Source: Kribbella rubisoli
Lineage (GTDB): Bacteria; Actinomycetota; Actinomycetes; Propionibacteriales; Kribbellaceae
Reading direction: 5' to 3'
DNA length: 64,000 bases
Assembly: GCF_004217145.1 (NCBI RefSeq)
Contig: NZ_SHKR01000014.1
Coordinates: 682,001-746,000 of the forward strand
Part shown: piece after piece, positions 34,550-42,907 of the stretch
How positions within the stretch are numbered: position 1 is the stretch's first letter
Layout: the number at the start of each line of letters is the position of its first letter
The notes under the pieces: generated by a model
Seen by the model: only the letters and a program-made list of their open reading frames with translations
The model's database searches: none
Told to the model about the DNA's origin: nothing
Made by a program: the position numbers and the translations under genes

Positions 34550-35320
34550 ATGAGTGAGTGGACGGAAATCGGCGACCGCACCTGGGTCCGGCGGTACGAC
34601 GAATGGGACCTGAACGTCGGCCTCGTCGTCGGCTCCGAAGGCGCACTGGTGATCGACACCCGCGCCACCACCGAAGAGGCCGAGCAGCTGCGTGAACACA
34701 TCCGCGAGCTCACCGACACGCCGGTGAAATGGGTCGTCAACACCCACGCACACTTCGACCACGTCGCCGGCAACAGCGTCTTCACCGACGCCACCGTCTA
34801 CCTCCACGAGAACGCGGCAACCGAAGAAAACCTCGCCGGGACGACGTTCGCCGCCGCCAAGGTGATCGATCTCGGCGACCGCCGCGTCGAGCTCCTGCAC
34901 GTCGGCAACGCGCACACGTCCGGCGACGCGGTCGTCGTCGTACCGGATGTCGACGTGGTCTTCGTCGGCGATCTGATCGAGGAGTCGGCGCCCCCGTCGT
35001 TCGGCGAGGACTCGTTCCCGCTCGAGTGGCCCGACACGATCGAAGCCGTGGTCGGGATGATGACCGCGGCAACCACGATCGTTCCCGGTCACGGCGCGGT
35101 CGTCGACATCGAGTTCGCCCGCGACCAGGCCATCGAGCTGGGCAGGGTCGCCAACACGATCTCGACGCTGCACCACGCCGGCACACCGCTCGACGACGCC
35201 CTCAAGCACACCGAGGACTGGCCGTGGCCGGTCGAGAAACTCCAGGACGCGATCCGCCGCGGCTACCAGGCATTAGGCGCGCCGCAGCGCCCGACTCTGC
35301 CCTTGCTCGGCCCCGGATGA
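34550..35320 (+). CDS. MBL-fold metallo-hydrolase
   Basis: 256 residues of metallo-beta-lactamase fold. The zinc-binding motif HAHFDHVAG (about residue 65), VGNAHTSGDAVVV, FVGDLIEE and VPGHGAVVD are all visible. Similar to broad-specificity MBL hydrolases. Substrate unknown. It starts 10 bases after the EF-Tu domain-2-like gene and may be co-transcribed with it. Confidence 0.9.
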   Translation: MSEWTEIGDRTWVRRYDEWDLNVGLVVGSEGALVIDTRATTEEAEQLREHIRELTDTPVKWVVNTHAHFDHVAGNSVFTDATVYLHENAATEENLAGTTFAAAKVIDLGDRRVELLHVGNAHTSGDAVVVVPDVDVVFVGDLIEESAPPSFGEDSFPLEWPDTIEAVVGMMTAATTIVPGHGAVVDIEFARDQAIELGRVANTISTLHHAGTPLDDALKHTEDWPWPVEKLQDAIRRGYQALGAPQRPTLPLLGPG

Positions 35321-35340
35321 CCCTTTCGGGTAGTTGTCCG

Positions 35341-35529
35341 TTGACACGACGTCATTTCGTCGCGCAACTTGTTCGGAACGGACATCGCCCGACCGGATGA
35401 GGTGGGACCTGTGGCTGTACTGATGCCGCGACTCCGTCGCGGCGGGTCATGGGGCTGTAACTCCCGCCCTTCCCTCGCCGCTCCGGTCGCTTCGCTCCCT
35501 CCGCTCCTCAGTCCAGACCGGGAGGCCCC
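35341..35529 (+). promoter_or_regulatory. promoter and structured leader upstream of the NCS1 permease
   Basis: A consensus -35 TTGACA (35341-35346) is followed 18 bases later by CAACTT, a weak -10. The leader then contains a perfect hairpin GCCGCGA-CTCCG-TCGCGGC (35425-35443) and a GCGGG/CCCGC pairing that follows it. The ATG at 35530 has GGGAGG nearby. The structure suggests regulation by RNA or by a protein, but it does not match a riboswitch class I can name; no TPP core motif is visible. Confidence 0.4.
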
Positions 35530-37065
35530 ATGACCAGTGCCGAGCAGACTGTTCACTCCGATGGACGAGTTGAACTGACCGATCCCGACGCGCTGGCGAA
35601 CAGCCCGTACGCGAACGCCGAGCTCGCGCCGACGCGGTTGCCGCAGCGGACGTGGACGACGTACAACTACGCGGCGCTGTGGATGGGTATGGCGCACAAC
35701 ATCCCGAGCTACCTGCTGGCGTCCGGTCTGGTCGCGATCGGGATGAACTGGTTGCAGGCGTTCCTCACGATCACGCTCGGGAACCTGATCGTGCTCGTCC
35801 CGCTGCTGCTGAACAGCCACGCGGGAACGAAGTACGGCATCCCGTTCCCGGTGTTCGCGCGGGCGTTCTACGGCGTCCGCGGCGCGAACTTCCCGGCGCT
35901 GCTGCGGGCGTTCATCGCCTGCGGCTGGTTCGGGATCCAGACCTGGATCGGCGGCCAGGCGATCTACGTGATCGTCGGCGAACTGTTCGGCAACGGCTGG
36001 CTGAACGCGTCGGCGATCGGCGGGCACCCGTGGACGATGTGGCTGAGCTTCGCGTTCTTCTGGGTGCTGCAGATGGTGCTGATCTTCCGCGGTATCGAGG
36101 GTCTGCGCCGGTTCGAGAACTGGGCGGCGCCGTTGGTGACTGTCGCGTTCGTGGCGCTGATGGTCGCGATCCTGGTCAAGGCCGGCGGTTTCGGGCCGAT
36201 CCTGTCGCAGCCGTCGAAGCTCGGCTGGGACGCCGACTTCTGGAAGATCTTCGCGCCGTCGCTGATGGGCATGATCGCGTTCTGGGCGACGCTGTCGCTG
36301 AACATGCCGGACTTCACCCGGTTCGGGAAGGGCCAACGGCAACAGGTCTGGGGCCAGATCATCGGCCTGCCGACGACGATGTCGTTCATCGCGCTGGTCT
36401 CGATCATCACCACCTCCGGCACGGTCGTGCTGTACGGCTCGGCGATCTGGGACCCGGTCGAGCTCACCCGCCGGTTCGAGAACCCGGTGATCGTCACGAT
36501 CGGTCTGATCATGGCGATCCTGGCGACGATGTCCTGCAACGTCGCGGCCAACGTGGTGAGTCCGTCGTACGACTTCGCGAACGCGCTGCCGCGCTGGCTG
36601 AACTTCCGGACCGCGGGCCTGGTCACCGGTGTGATCGGCATCGTGATCCAGCCCTGGCGGCTGATCTCGGACCCGTCGATCTACATCTTCGTCTGGCTGT
36701 CGTTCTACGGCGGTCTGCTCGCGTCGGTGGCCGGCGTACTGATCGCGGGGTACTGGCTGATCGACCGGACCAACCTGTTCCTCGCCGACCTCTACGAACC
36801 GAACGGCCGGTACTGGTACACCGCCGGCTGGAACTGGCGCGGTGTCGTCGCGACGCTGCTCGGCTCACTGCTCGCCGTCGGCGGCGCGTACTCGAACCCG
36901 GGCGCCGGCCCGTTCCCGGCCGACGGACTGATCCCGTTCCTGAAGCCGCTCTACGACTACTCGTGGGTGGTCGGCCTGGTCGTCGGCTTCCTCGCGTACT
37001 TCGCTCTCACGCTCACCGCGCCGAGCCGCCAGTCGACCGCCTCGCATGCCGCTCCGTCTTATTAG
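35530..37065 (+). CDS. NCS1-family nucleobase/hydantoin/allantoin permease
   Basis: 511 residues, about 12 transmembrane segments. The conserved NCS1 start is visible: AELAPTRLPQRTWTTYNYAALWMGMAHNIPSYLLASGLVAIGM, followed by FPVFARAFYGVRGANFPALLRAFIACGWFGIQTWIGG. NCS1 transporters co-transport nucleobases, hydantoins, allantoin or thiamine with H+ or Na+. The tight similarity of the N-terminal motif to allantoin/hydantoin permeases favours those substrates but does not prove it. Preceded by a structured 5' leader. DUF3097 follows 10 bases after the stop. Confidence 0.93.
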   Translation: MTSAEQTVHSDGRVELTDPDALANSPYANAELAPTRLPQRTWTTYNYAALWMGMAHNIPSYLLASGLVAIGMNWLQAFLTITLGNLIVLVPLLLNSHAGTKYGIPFPVFARAFYGVRGANFPALLRAFIACGWFGIQTWIGGQAIYVIVGELFGNGWLNASAIGGHPWTMWLSFAFFWVLQMVLIFRGIEGLRRFENWAAPLVTVAFVALMVAILVKAGGFGPILSQPSKLGWDADFWKIFAPSLMGMIAFWATLSLNMPDFTRFGKGQRQQVWGQIIGLPTTMSFIALVSIITTSGTVVLYGSAIWDPVELTRRFENPVIVTIGLIMAILATMSCNVAANVVSPSYDFANALPRWLNFRTAGLVTGVIGIVIQPWRLISDPSIYIFVWLSFYGGLLASVAGVLIAGYWLIDRTNLFLADLYEPNGRYWYTAGWNWRGVVATLLGSLLAVGGAYSNPGAGPFPADGLIPFLKPLYDYSWVVGLVVGFLAYFALTLTAPSRQSTASHAAPSY

Positions 37066-37074
37066 AGTGGGCGC

Positions 37075-37899
37075 GTGGCTGACAGGTATGGGAACGACGT
37101 ACTCAGTGGGGACTGGCGGAAGCCGAAGAACGGTCGGACCGTCGAGGTCGAGATCGAGAAGGGGATGGTCGTCGAGGAGCCCACTTCGGGGTTCGTCGGC
37201 GCGATCGTGCGCTGGGAGCACGGCGTCGTCGACCTCGAGGACCGGCACGGCAAGATCCGCACGTATCCGCTGGGTCCGGGCTTCTGGATCGACGGCAAAC
37301 CGGTCAGCCTGAGGCCACCGAAGAAGGCCGGTCCGGCGAAGATGACCCGGACGGCGTCCGGCTCGGTCGCTGTCGACAACGTCCGCGCCAAGGTCGCGCG
37401 CGCCAGCCGGATCTACGTCGAGGGCCGGCACGACGCCGAGCTCGTCGAGAAGGTCTGGGGCGACGATCTGCGGATCGAGGGCGTCGTGGTCGAGTACCTC
37501 GAAGGCGTCGACGACCTGGTCGAGATCGTCAACCGGTTCCAGCCCACTCCCGGCCGGCGGCTCGGCGTACTCGTCGATCACCTGGTCGAGGGATCGAAGG
37601 AATCGAAGATCGCCGCGCAGGTCAGCAACCGCTATGTGCGCGTCGTCGGCCACCCGTACATCGACATCTGGGAAGCGGTGAAGCCGTCGTCGGTCGGGAT
37701 CAAGGCCTGGCCGCGGATCCCGCACGGTCAGGACTGGAAGAAGGGCGTGCTGCAGTCGTTCGGCTGGCCGGCCACTGACCAGGCAGACGTGGCCGCGGCC
37801 TGGAAGCACATCCTGTCCAAGGTCAACAGCTTCGCCGATCTCGACCCGGCGCTGCTCGGCCGGGTCGAGGAGCTCATCGATTTCGTGACTCTGGACTGA
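37075..37899 (+). CDS. DUF3097 family protein
   Basis: 274 residues of the actinobacterial DUF3097 family: MADRYGNDVLSGDWRKPK, then a barrel-like region with GFVGAIVRWEHGVVDLEDRHGK, and a Toprim-like part IYVEGRHDAELVEKVWGDDLRIEGVVVEYLEG with LGVLVDHLVEGSKESKIA. The Toprim-like motifs (Glu in YVEGRHD, Asp in VDHL) suggest nucleic-acid binding, as inference. GTG start at 37075. Its 3' end overlaps the convergent patatin-like gene by 26 bases. Confidence 0.9.
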   Translation: MADRYGNDVLSGDWRKPKNGRTVEVEIEKGMVVEEPTSGFVGAIVRWEHGVVDLEDRHGKIRTYPLGPGFWIDGKPVSLRPPKKAGPAKMTRTASGSVAVDNVRAKVARASRIYVEGRHDAELVEKVWGDDLRIEGVVVEYLEGVDDLVEIVNRFQPTPGRRLGVLVDHLVEGSKESKIAAQVSNRYVRVVGHPYIDIWEAVKPSSVGIKAWPRIPHGQDWKKGVLQSFGWPATDQADVAAAWKHILSKVNSFADLDPALLGRVEELIDFVTLD

Positions 37900-40450
37900 T
37901 CGCTGGCATCCGCCGCTCGAGCCACGCGCGGATCCGCCGGCGGGCGCGCCGTACGTACCAGGTGACGACACCGAGCACGGCGCTCAAAGCAAGCACTGCC
38001 CCGGCGAGGAGCGCCGCGACGAGGCGCACGGCGTCGAAGGTGCCCGCGAGGATCAGTAACAGGATGCCGATCACAGCTGTTGCTGCAGGCAACCATGGCT
38101 CGAAGATCTGCGGCCGCTGCGCCGGGGTCATCTTGGCGCCGCGGACCATCCGCTCCCAGGCCGTCTGGCGGGCCGGCTCGGTGAACCAGCGCGCCGTATG
38201 CAACAGCCACGATCCGGGCTGATGCTTGCGGCCCGCGGCCGCCTTCACCCAGTTGCCGACCTCGGGACCGAGACCGGACGACACGTCGACCATCCGGTCG
38301 GCGATGCCCTTGGTGATCGCGCGGCCCTCGGGCGACGCGTTGAGCTCGTTCCGCATCGTCACGAGCGCGCCGATCCCGGCGTCGGCCGGGAAGTCCTGGG
38401 CCAGCCGCTCGATCCGCTCGGCGAGCGCGCTGATCTGCCAGCCCTCGGCCTGCAGCACCTGCCGCTGGGTCTCGCGGATCCAGTCCGCGTCCGCGCCGAG
38501 CATCGAGCCCAGGTGCGCGACGCTGTGCAGCCGGCCCATCAACCAGTCCCACCGCCGCCAGTCGGCCGCACCGAACGCGCCGAAATGCCCGACCTGACTG
38601 CCGTACAGGATGCGCTCGTTGAGCTGGTTCGCGATCGAGCCTTCCTGCAGTTCGTCGAGTACGGCGAGGGGAATGTCCGGCCCGAGCCGCAGGAACTGGA
38701 ACGGCGCGCTGCGCTGCTGCGGAGTGCGCGCCGACGTACAGCGAGAGACGATCTCTACTTCGAGCGCGGTGTCGACGAGCTCCCAGCCGACGACCGTGAC
38801 CAGCTCGGCGAACGCGTCACCGAGGGCCCGCTGGATCTGCAACTGCTCGAAGATGTCGTTCAGCCCGACCGCGACAGCCTCCGCGCCGCCGGCCGGTCGC
38901 AGGTCCAGATCCGCCGCGGCCAGCTCCACGTCGAGCGCATCGCGGACGGCCTGCACCTTCATCAGGCAGTCGCTCGCCGCGGTCAGCCGCTTGTCCAGCT
39001 CCGCACGCTCGGCGTGTGGCGCCTTGCTGATCCGATTCCGCAGCGAACGCAGAATCAGCCGGACGATCCGCTCGGCCGCGCCGGTCCCCCACAACCAGCT
39101 CGGGTTGCCGTCGGCATCGTCGCGTACGGCGGTCGTCGAGCCGTCCGGCCCCGGCACCCACGGATGCTTGGTCGCGAGGATCTCATCGATCTCCGGCTCC
39201 GACAACGCCGTCGCGGCATCCAGCACGGTCGACTGGTCGTGGCTCGCGATCGTCACGGCCTCCCACACCCCGCCGGCCGCCCGACCCCGCGAGTACGCCG
39301 GTTGCAGCGCCGCCGCGGCCGCCTTCAACCGGGCTCGCTCTTCTGGTTGCTTCAGGCAACGGTCGAAGAGCCGCTGGGTGTCGGACCAGGACGCGTCGGC
39401 CTCCAGCAGCAACCGCTCCAGCTGCTCGACGTCCGAGCGGAAGTCGACCTCGCGCGGGAACTGCACAGCCGACAACGCCGTCACCCGCCAGCTCGGCTCC
39501 TTCGCACCAGGCAACGCTGTCGACGCGTGCCCGATCCCCGCGGACGGTACGACGTACAGCACGTATCGCGTCGCCTTGCCGTTCACCGGGCGCCGGGCGA
39601 CCACGTCGAGGACGGGACCGAACGGCGCGTTGTCGAGCACGCCGCCGTCCACCAGCCACGACCCCGCCTCAGCCGGACCGGGCTGCATCCGCGGCGGACT
39701 CGCAGCCAACTCGGGCGTCTCCAGAACCGGCCCGAACGCGGCGGGGAACGACGCGGACGCCCGCGCCGCTCGCGCGAGCAGCTCGGTGTCCTTCAACCCG
39801 TTGGTGTCCTTGACCGAGAACTTGCGCCTGGCCCCGTCGTACGTCGGCGCGTCCTCGCTCGTGAACCCGTACAGGTACCGATGATCCGGTACGACGAAGG
39901 CCTGTCCGGCCGCGTCCTTGGCCTTGAACTGCTGCACGCCCAGCCCCGACGCCGTGACGAACAACGTCACCGGCTCCTCGGCGTCGCTGTCACCCGCGTC
40001 GGCCACACCCTTGAGCAGGTCCTCGAGCTGCTGCAGGAAGTACTTGCCGTCGAGCACCGACGTCGACTTCGCGCCGGCTGACGGCACCAGCTTGCCGACG
40101 TCGAGCGATCCGAGCGCGACCCACTTCTGCCGCAGCCAGGGACCGCTATCACCGTCGGGGTCGAGCGTCGAACCGTTCGCGATCGCTGTCGCCAGCAACG
40201 AACCGTTCAGTCCGCCGGCACTCGTCCCCGCGATCACATCGACCACCACGCGCCGCCGCTCCTCGCCCCGGTGGCACAGCTCGCGCCAGCGGTCCGCGAG
40301 CACAGCATCGTAGGGCTGGGACTGCGGCGCGTCGGACCCACCGGACGCACGCCGGATCAGATCCAGCTCGTGCGTCACCCCGCCCATCCAGACCGCCAGG
40401 CTGACACCGCCGTTCAGTACCAGCGCGATCCGGATCTCGTGGTCGGTCAT
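37874..40450 (-). CDS. patatin-like phospholipase, DUF3376 type
   Basis: 858 residues. The N-terminal patatin domain shows the glycine-rich loop LVLNGGVSLAVWMGGVTHEL, the Ser in GTSAGGLNG (about residue 74) and the catalytic Asp in SWLVDGGVLDNAPFGP. The long middle region is the helical part of the DUF3376/patatin-related family. Two transmembrane helices near the C-terminus (about 770-830) and a basic tail anchor it in the membrane. It likely hydrolyses acyl esters of phospholipids at the membrane. Length and domain order fit actinobacterial members. Its 3' end overlaps DUF3097. Confidence 0.9.
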   Translation of the reverse strand: MTDHEIRIALVLNGGVSLAVWMGGVTHELDLIRRASGGSDAPQSQPYDAVLADRWRELCHRGEERRRVVVDVIAGTSAGGLNGSLLATAIANGSTLDPDGDSGPWLRQKWVALGSLDVGKLVPSAGAKSTSVLDGKYFLQQLEDLLKGVADAGDSDAEEPVTLFVTASGLGVQQFKAKDAAGQAFVVPDHRYLYGFTSEDAPTYDGARRKFSVKDTNGLKDTELLARAARASASFPAAFGPVLETPELAASPPRMQPGPAEAGSWLVDGGVLDNAPFGPVLDVVARRPVNGKATRYVLYVVPSAGIGHASTALPGAKEPSWRVTALSAVQFPREVDFRSDVEQLERLLLEADASWSDTQRLFDRCLKQPEERARLKAAAAALQPAYSRGRAAGGVWEAVTIASHDQSTVLDAATALSEPEIDEILATKHPWVPGPDGSTTAVRDDADGNPSWLWGTGAAERIVRLILRSLRNRISKAPHAERAELDKRLTAASDCLMKVQAVRDALDVELAAADLDLRPAGGAEAVAVGLNDIFEQLQIQRALGDAFAELVTVVGWELVDTALEVEIVSRCTSARTPQQRSAPFQFLRLGPDIPLAVLDELQEGSIANQLNERILYGSQVGHFGAFGAADWRRWDWLMGRLHSVAHLGSMLGADADWIRETQRQVLQAEGWQISALAERIERLAQDFPADAGIGALVTMRNELNASPEGRAITKGIADRMVDVSSGLGPEVGNWVKAAAGRKHQPGSWLLHTARWFTEPARQTAWERMVRGAKMTPAQRPQIFEPWLPAATAVIGILLLILAGTFDAVRLVAALLAGAVLALSAVLGVVTWYVRRARRRIRAWLERRMPAISPESRNR

Positions 40451-40568
40451 TCAGGTCCCCCTTTTGTCCATAGGGATATCACGGATGAACCGTTGTCGCA
40501 GCGGAGAGTGAACAAAAGGTTGTCGCAGTCTGCACAGAGGGTCATTCTGGGTCGTGGGGGTGGTGGTC

Positions 40569-41132
40569 ATGCGAGCGTTGGTTGCGTTCGTCTCGGTGAC
40601 AGTCCTGTTGCTGACGGGATGCTCGTCGAGTGACGGGGGTACGCCGACGCCTGTCGTGACCGCGACCGCCGACGACACCACCGAACCGGCACCCGAACCG
40701 ACCGATGCCGAGTCGACCCAACCGGAACAGCAGCAGCCGTCGATCAGCATCGTCTCGCTCCCGATCGGCGGCTCGTCCGTCGACGACCTGCATCCGAACT
40801 GCTACTCGGTCAGCTTGACCGACACGTCGCTCCCGGCCGACACCACGATCGAGTTGGGCTCGGCAACCTTCAAGCCCGAGGGGGTCTTCGCGGCCGACCA
40901 GCAATCCTGCCCCGGTGACCTTCCTGCCTGCACCGGTGTCCGGTGGACAGCCGACCAGCACGACACCTGCTACGTCGGCGTCCGCCAGCTCGTCAGCTCC
41001 GGCAGCACCACCCTCCAGGTCCCCGGCCAGGCCACGTGCGAGAGTCAGTCCGACTGCGACAGTCTGCTCGGTCGGAGCGGCAGCCAGATCGTCCTGACAG
41101 CCTTGCCGGCCGAGACCCCGTCCGGCGGCTGA
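40569..41132 (+). CDS. lipoprotein of unknown function
   Basis: 187 residues with a lipoprotein signal (MRALVAFVSVTVLLLTGCSSS). A Thr/Pro/Glu-rich linker precedes a domain with six cysteines (for example HPNCYSV, SCPGDLPACTG, DTCYVG, ATCESQSDCDS), probably disulfide-bonded outside the membrane. Family not recognised. The ATG at 40569 is preferred over in-frame upstream GTG codons. The next gene (integral membrane protein) starts 3 bases after the stop, suggesting an envelope pair. Confidence 0.78.
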   Translation: MRALVAFVSVTVLLLTGCSSSDGGTPTPVVTATADDTTEPAPEPTDAESTQPEQQQPSISIVSLPIGGSSVDDLHPNCYSVSLTDTSLPADTTIELGSATFKPEGVFAADQQSCPGDLPACTGVRWTADQHDTCYVGVRQLVSSGSTTLQVPGQATCESQSDCDSLLGRSGSQIVLTALPAETPSGG

Positions 41133-41135
41133 CGG

Positions 41136-41972
41136 ATGGCCGACGAACGGTCGCAGGCCGAGCGCTGGGTCAGCTTCGCCGCCGGCATCATCACGCCGGT
41201 GACGCTGCTCAGCGCACTGCTGTTCTACTTCGGCTACGTCTCCTCGCGATCGCAGTACGAGTACTTCGGGATCGACGTCGACACGATCGGCCTGAGCACG
41301 CAGGACTACGTGATGCGCAGTCCCCAGCCGCTACTCGTCCCGCTCCTGGTGATCACGTTGCTCGCGGTGGCCGCTCTTCTTCTGCACAACGCGATCCACC
41401 CGACACCCGTCGCAGTACGCCGGGCCGCCCGCGTCGCCGTACTCATCCTCGTCCTGGGCGTAGCCGGTCTGCTCGCGTATCCGCTGATCGGCCACATCCC
41501 GTACTACGCCCTCATCGTCCCTACCGTGATCGGGTTCTCCGCCGCGGCGCTTGCCTACCTCACCTATCTACGCCGCAAAGCCGACCCGACCCTCGGGCCG
41601 CAACGCATCCTCATCGCCCTACTCGCCATTGCCACCGTCACCTGCGCCTTCTGGGCAACCGCGACCACGGCGCAGTACTCCGGCCGTGGCCTGGCCCGCG
41701 CCGACGCGCGCCACCTCAACCGCTTCCCGGTCGTCATCCTCGACACCAAGGAGAAGCTGGCCCTCCGCTCCCCCGGTATCGAAGAAACCGCCCTGCGCGC
41801 CGGCACCGGCCAGACCTTCAACTACCGCTACCGAGGCCTCCGCCTACTGGTAGTGGGCGAGAACCGCCTCTTCCTTGTCCCCCAAACCTGGTCCGCCTCC
41901 AACACCACCGTCGTCATCCCCCTCGACGACTCGATCCGGGTCCAGTTCCAATTCCAGAACGACCCGCCCTAG
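41136..41972 (+). CDS. integral membrane protein of unknown function
   Basis: 278 residues. Four hydrophobic segments, at about 12-35, 67-86, 98-140 (probably two) and 165-180. The region after the first helix, FFGYVSSRSQYEYFGIDVDTIGLSTQDYVMRS-like, recurs in actinobacterial membrane proteins of unknown role. The C-terminal 90 residues are soluble and have beta-rich character. Follows the lipoprotein gene by 3 bases, so it is probably co-expressed. Ends 22 bases before the inverted-repeat element at 41995. Confidence 0.75.
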   Translation: MADERSQAERWVSFAAGIITPVTLLSALLFYFGYVSSRSQYEYFGIDVDTIGLSTQDYVMRSPQPLLVPLLVITLLAVAALLLHNAIHPTPVAVRRAARVAVLILVLGVAGLLAYPLIGHIPYYALIVPTVIGFSAAALAYLTYLRRKADPTLGPQRILIALLAIATVTCAFWATATTAQYSGRGLARADARHLNRFPVVILDTKEKLALRSPGIEETALRAGTGQTFNYRYRGLRLLVVGENRLFLVPQTWSASNTTVVIPLDDSIRVQFQFQNDPP

Positions 41973-41994
41973 TGCGGCTGTGGGCATGGAGCGC

Positions 41995-42093
41995 GCAAGC
42001 TCGACAGGACGTATACGTCCACCACGCTCGCCCGCACGCCTAGGCCCAGCCTCGATAGCGATGCAGTGGATATATACGTCCTGTCGAGCTTGC
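41995..42093. repeat. about 100-bp inverted-repeat element, copy 2
   Basis: Arms 41995-42022 and 42066-42093 are inverted repeats matching at 26 of 28 bases (GCAAGCTCGACAGGACGTAT at the outer end). The 43-base centre has no clear match in copy 1 (29245-29340), whose total length is nearly the same (96 against 99 bases). It sits in the gap between convergent genes, 22 bases after a stop codon. Probably a REP- or MITE-like element or terminator. Confidence 0.85.
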
Positions 42094-42122
42094 ACATGGT
42101 CCACACCTGCCAGCTTGTTACG

Positions 42123-42797
42123 TCATCGGCCCGGGGCGAGGTCTGTCTGAGTCGTGACGCTCGGGACGTCGGGCAGCCGGTGGTCGCTCGCCGACTTCGG
42201 GACCATCCGGGCGAGCGCCTTCGGCATCGGGCCGACCGCAAGGGTCCGTACCTGATCGCCGACCGTGACAACCGCGAACGACGCCTCGCTCGGCACTCGC
42301 TCCGGGAGCGCAACGTCATGGGATCCCGTCGTGAGGTCGCCCTCGAACACGGTCGACGAGGTGCTGCCCGGCTCAGGCGGCGTCCACGACGTCATCCAGA
42401 ACGCGTCGACGGTCACTCGTACGTCGCCCGGCAGCGTGACCCGAATGATCCGGCCCTCCGGGATGTACTCGACCTCGACTCCACTCGAGGAGCTCCCGCG
42501 GGTCACGGCGTCGACCTGAGCAGCAATGACTCCCGGGATCCCGACCAGCCCTTGCACGAAGGTGACCGCGGCATTCCGCCTGCCGATCTCCGCACTGAGG
42601 TGCGCCTTGGTATCCGGAGGAACCATCCCACCGAACACCAGCACATCAATCGCACCGACGTCGTAGTCCTCCAGCACCTGATCGAACTGATTGGACGCAT
42701 CAGCCCGATACCCCGAACCACGCAACAGTTCCACCACCTCCTCCAACACACTCGGACTACGCCCAACCACAAGCACACGAGCAGCTTCGTCGTTCAT
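42123..42797 (-). CDS. pseudo-receiver domain protein of unknown function
   Basis: 224 residues. The N-terminal 115 resemble a response-regulator receiver (ARVLVVGRSPSVLEEVVELLRGSGYRADA, then IDVLVFGGMVPPDTKAHLSAEI), but the phosphoacceptor Asp is Gly (VFGGMVP) and the acidic pair is missing, so phosphorylation is not expected. The C-terminal half (GVEVEYIPEGRIIRVTLPGDVRVTVDAFW) is beta-rich and unrecognised. ATG at 42797 with GGGAG upstream; an upstream extension would run through the palindromic promoter region. That nested palindrome at 42813-42848 may be its operator. Monocistronic. Confidence 0.7.
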   Translation of the reverse strand: MNDEAARVLVVGRSPSVLEEVVELLRGSGYRADASNQFDQVLEDYDVGAIDVLVFGGMVPPDTKAHLSAEIGRRNAAVTFVQGLVGIPGVIAAQVDAVTRGSSSSGVEVEYIPEGRIIRVTLPGDVRVTVDAFWMTSWTPPEPGSTSSTVFEGDLTTGSHDVALPERVPSEASFAVVTVGDQVRTLAVGPMPKALARMVPKSASDHRLPDVPSVTTQTDLAPGR

Positions 42798-42812
42798 CCG
42801 AACTCCCAGATT

Positions 42813-42848
42813 TATGTTGGCCAGACCAACGTTGGTACATCCAACATA
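42813..42848. promoter_or_regulatory. nested palindromes upstream of the pseudo-receiver gene
   Basis: Outer arms TATGTTGG (42813-42820) and CCAACATA (42841-42848) are perfect inverted repeats; between them lies a perfect 12-bp palindrome ACCAACGTTGGT (42825-42836). The half-site TGTTGG/CCAACA occurs in several copies. It starts 16 bases upstream of the pseudo-receiver gene start and is probably an operator overlapping its promoter. Confidence 0.5.
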
Positions 42849-42907
42849 ACCCATGGCTGGTAGCCCACCGGACAACGTTCGGCGGGCGAAGCAAGCGAAG
42901 CAGAGGG

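Noticed and set aside
35425-35470. TPP or other known riboswitch before the NCS1 permease
   Set aside because: The hairpins are real, but the conserved core motifs of the TPP class are absent, and I can name no matching class.
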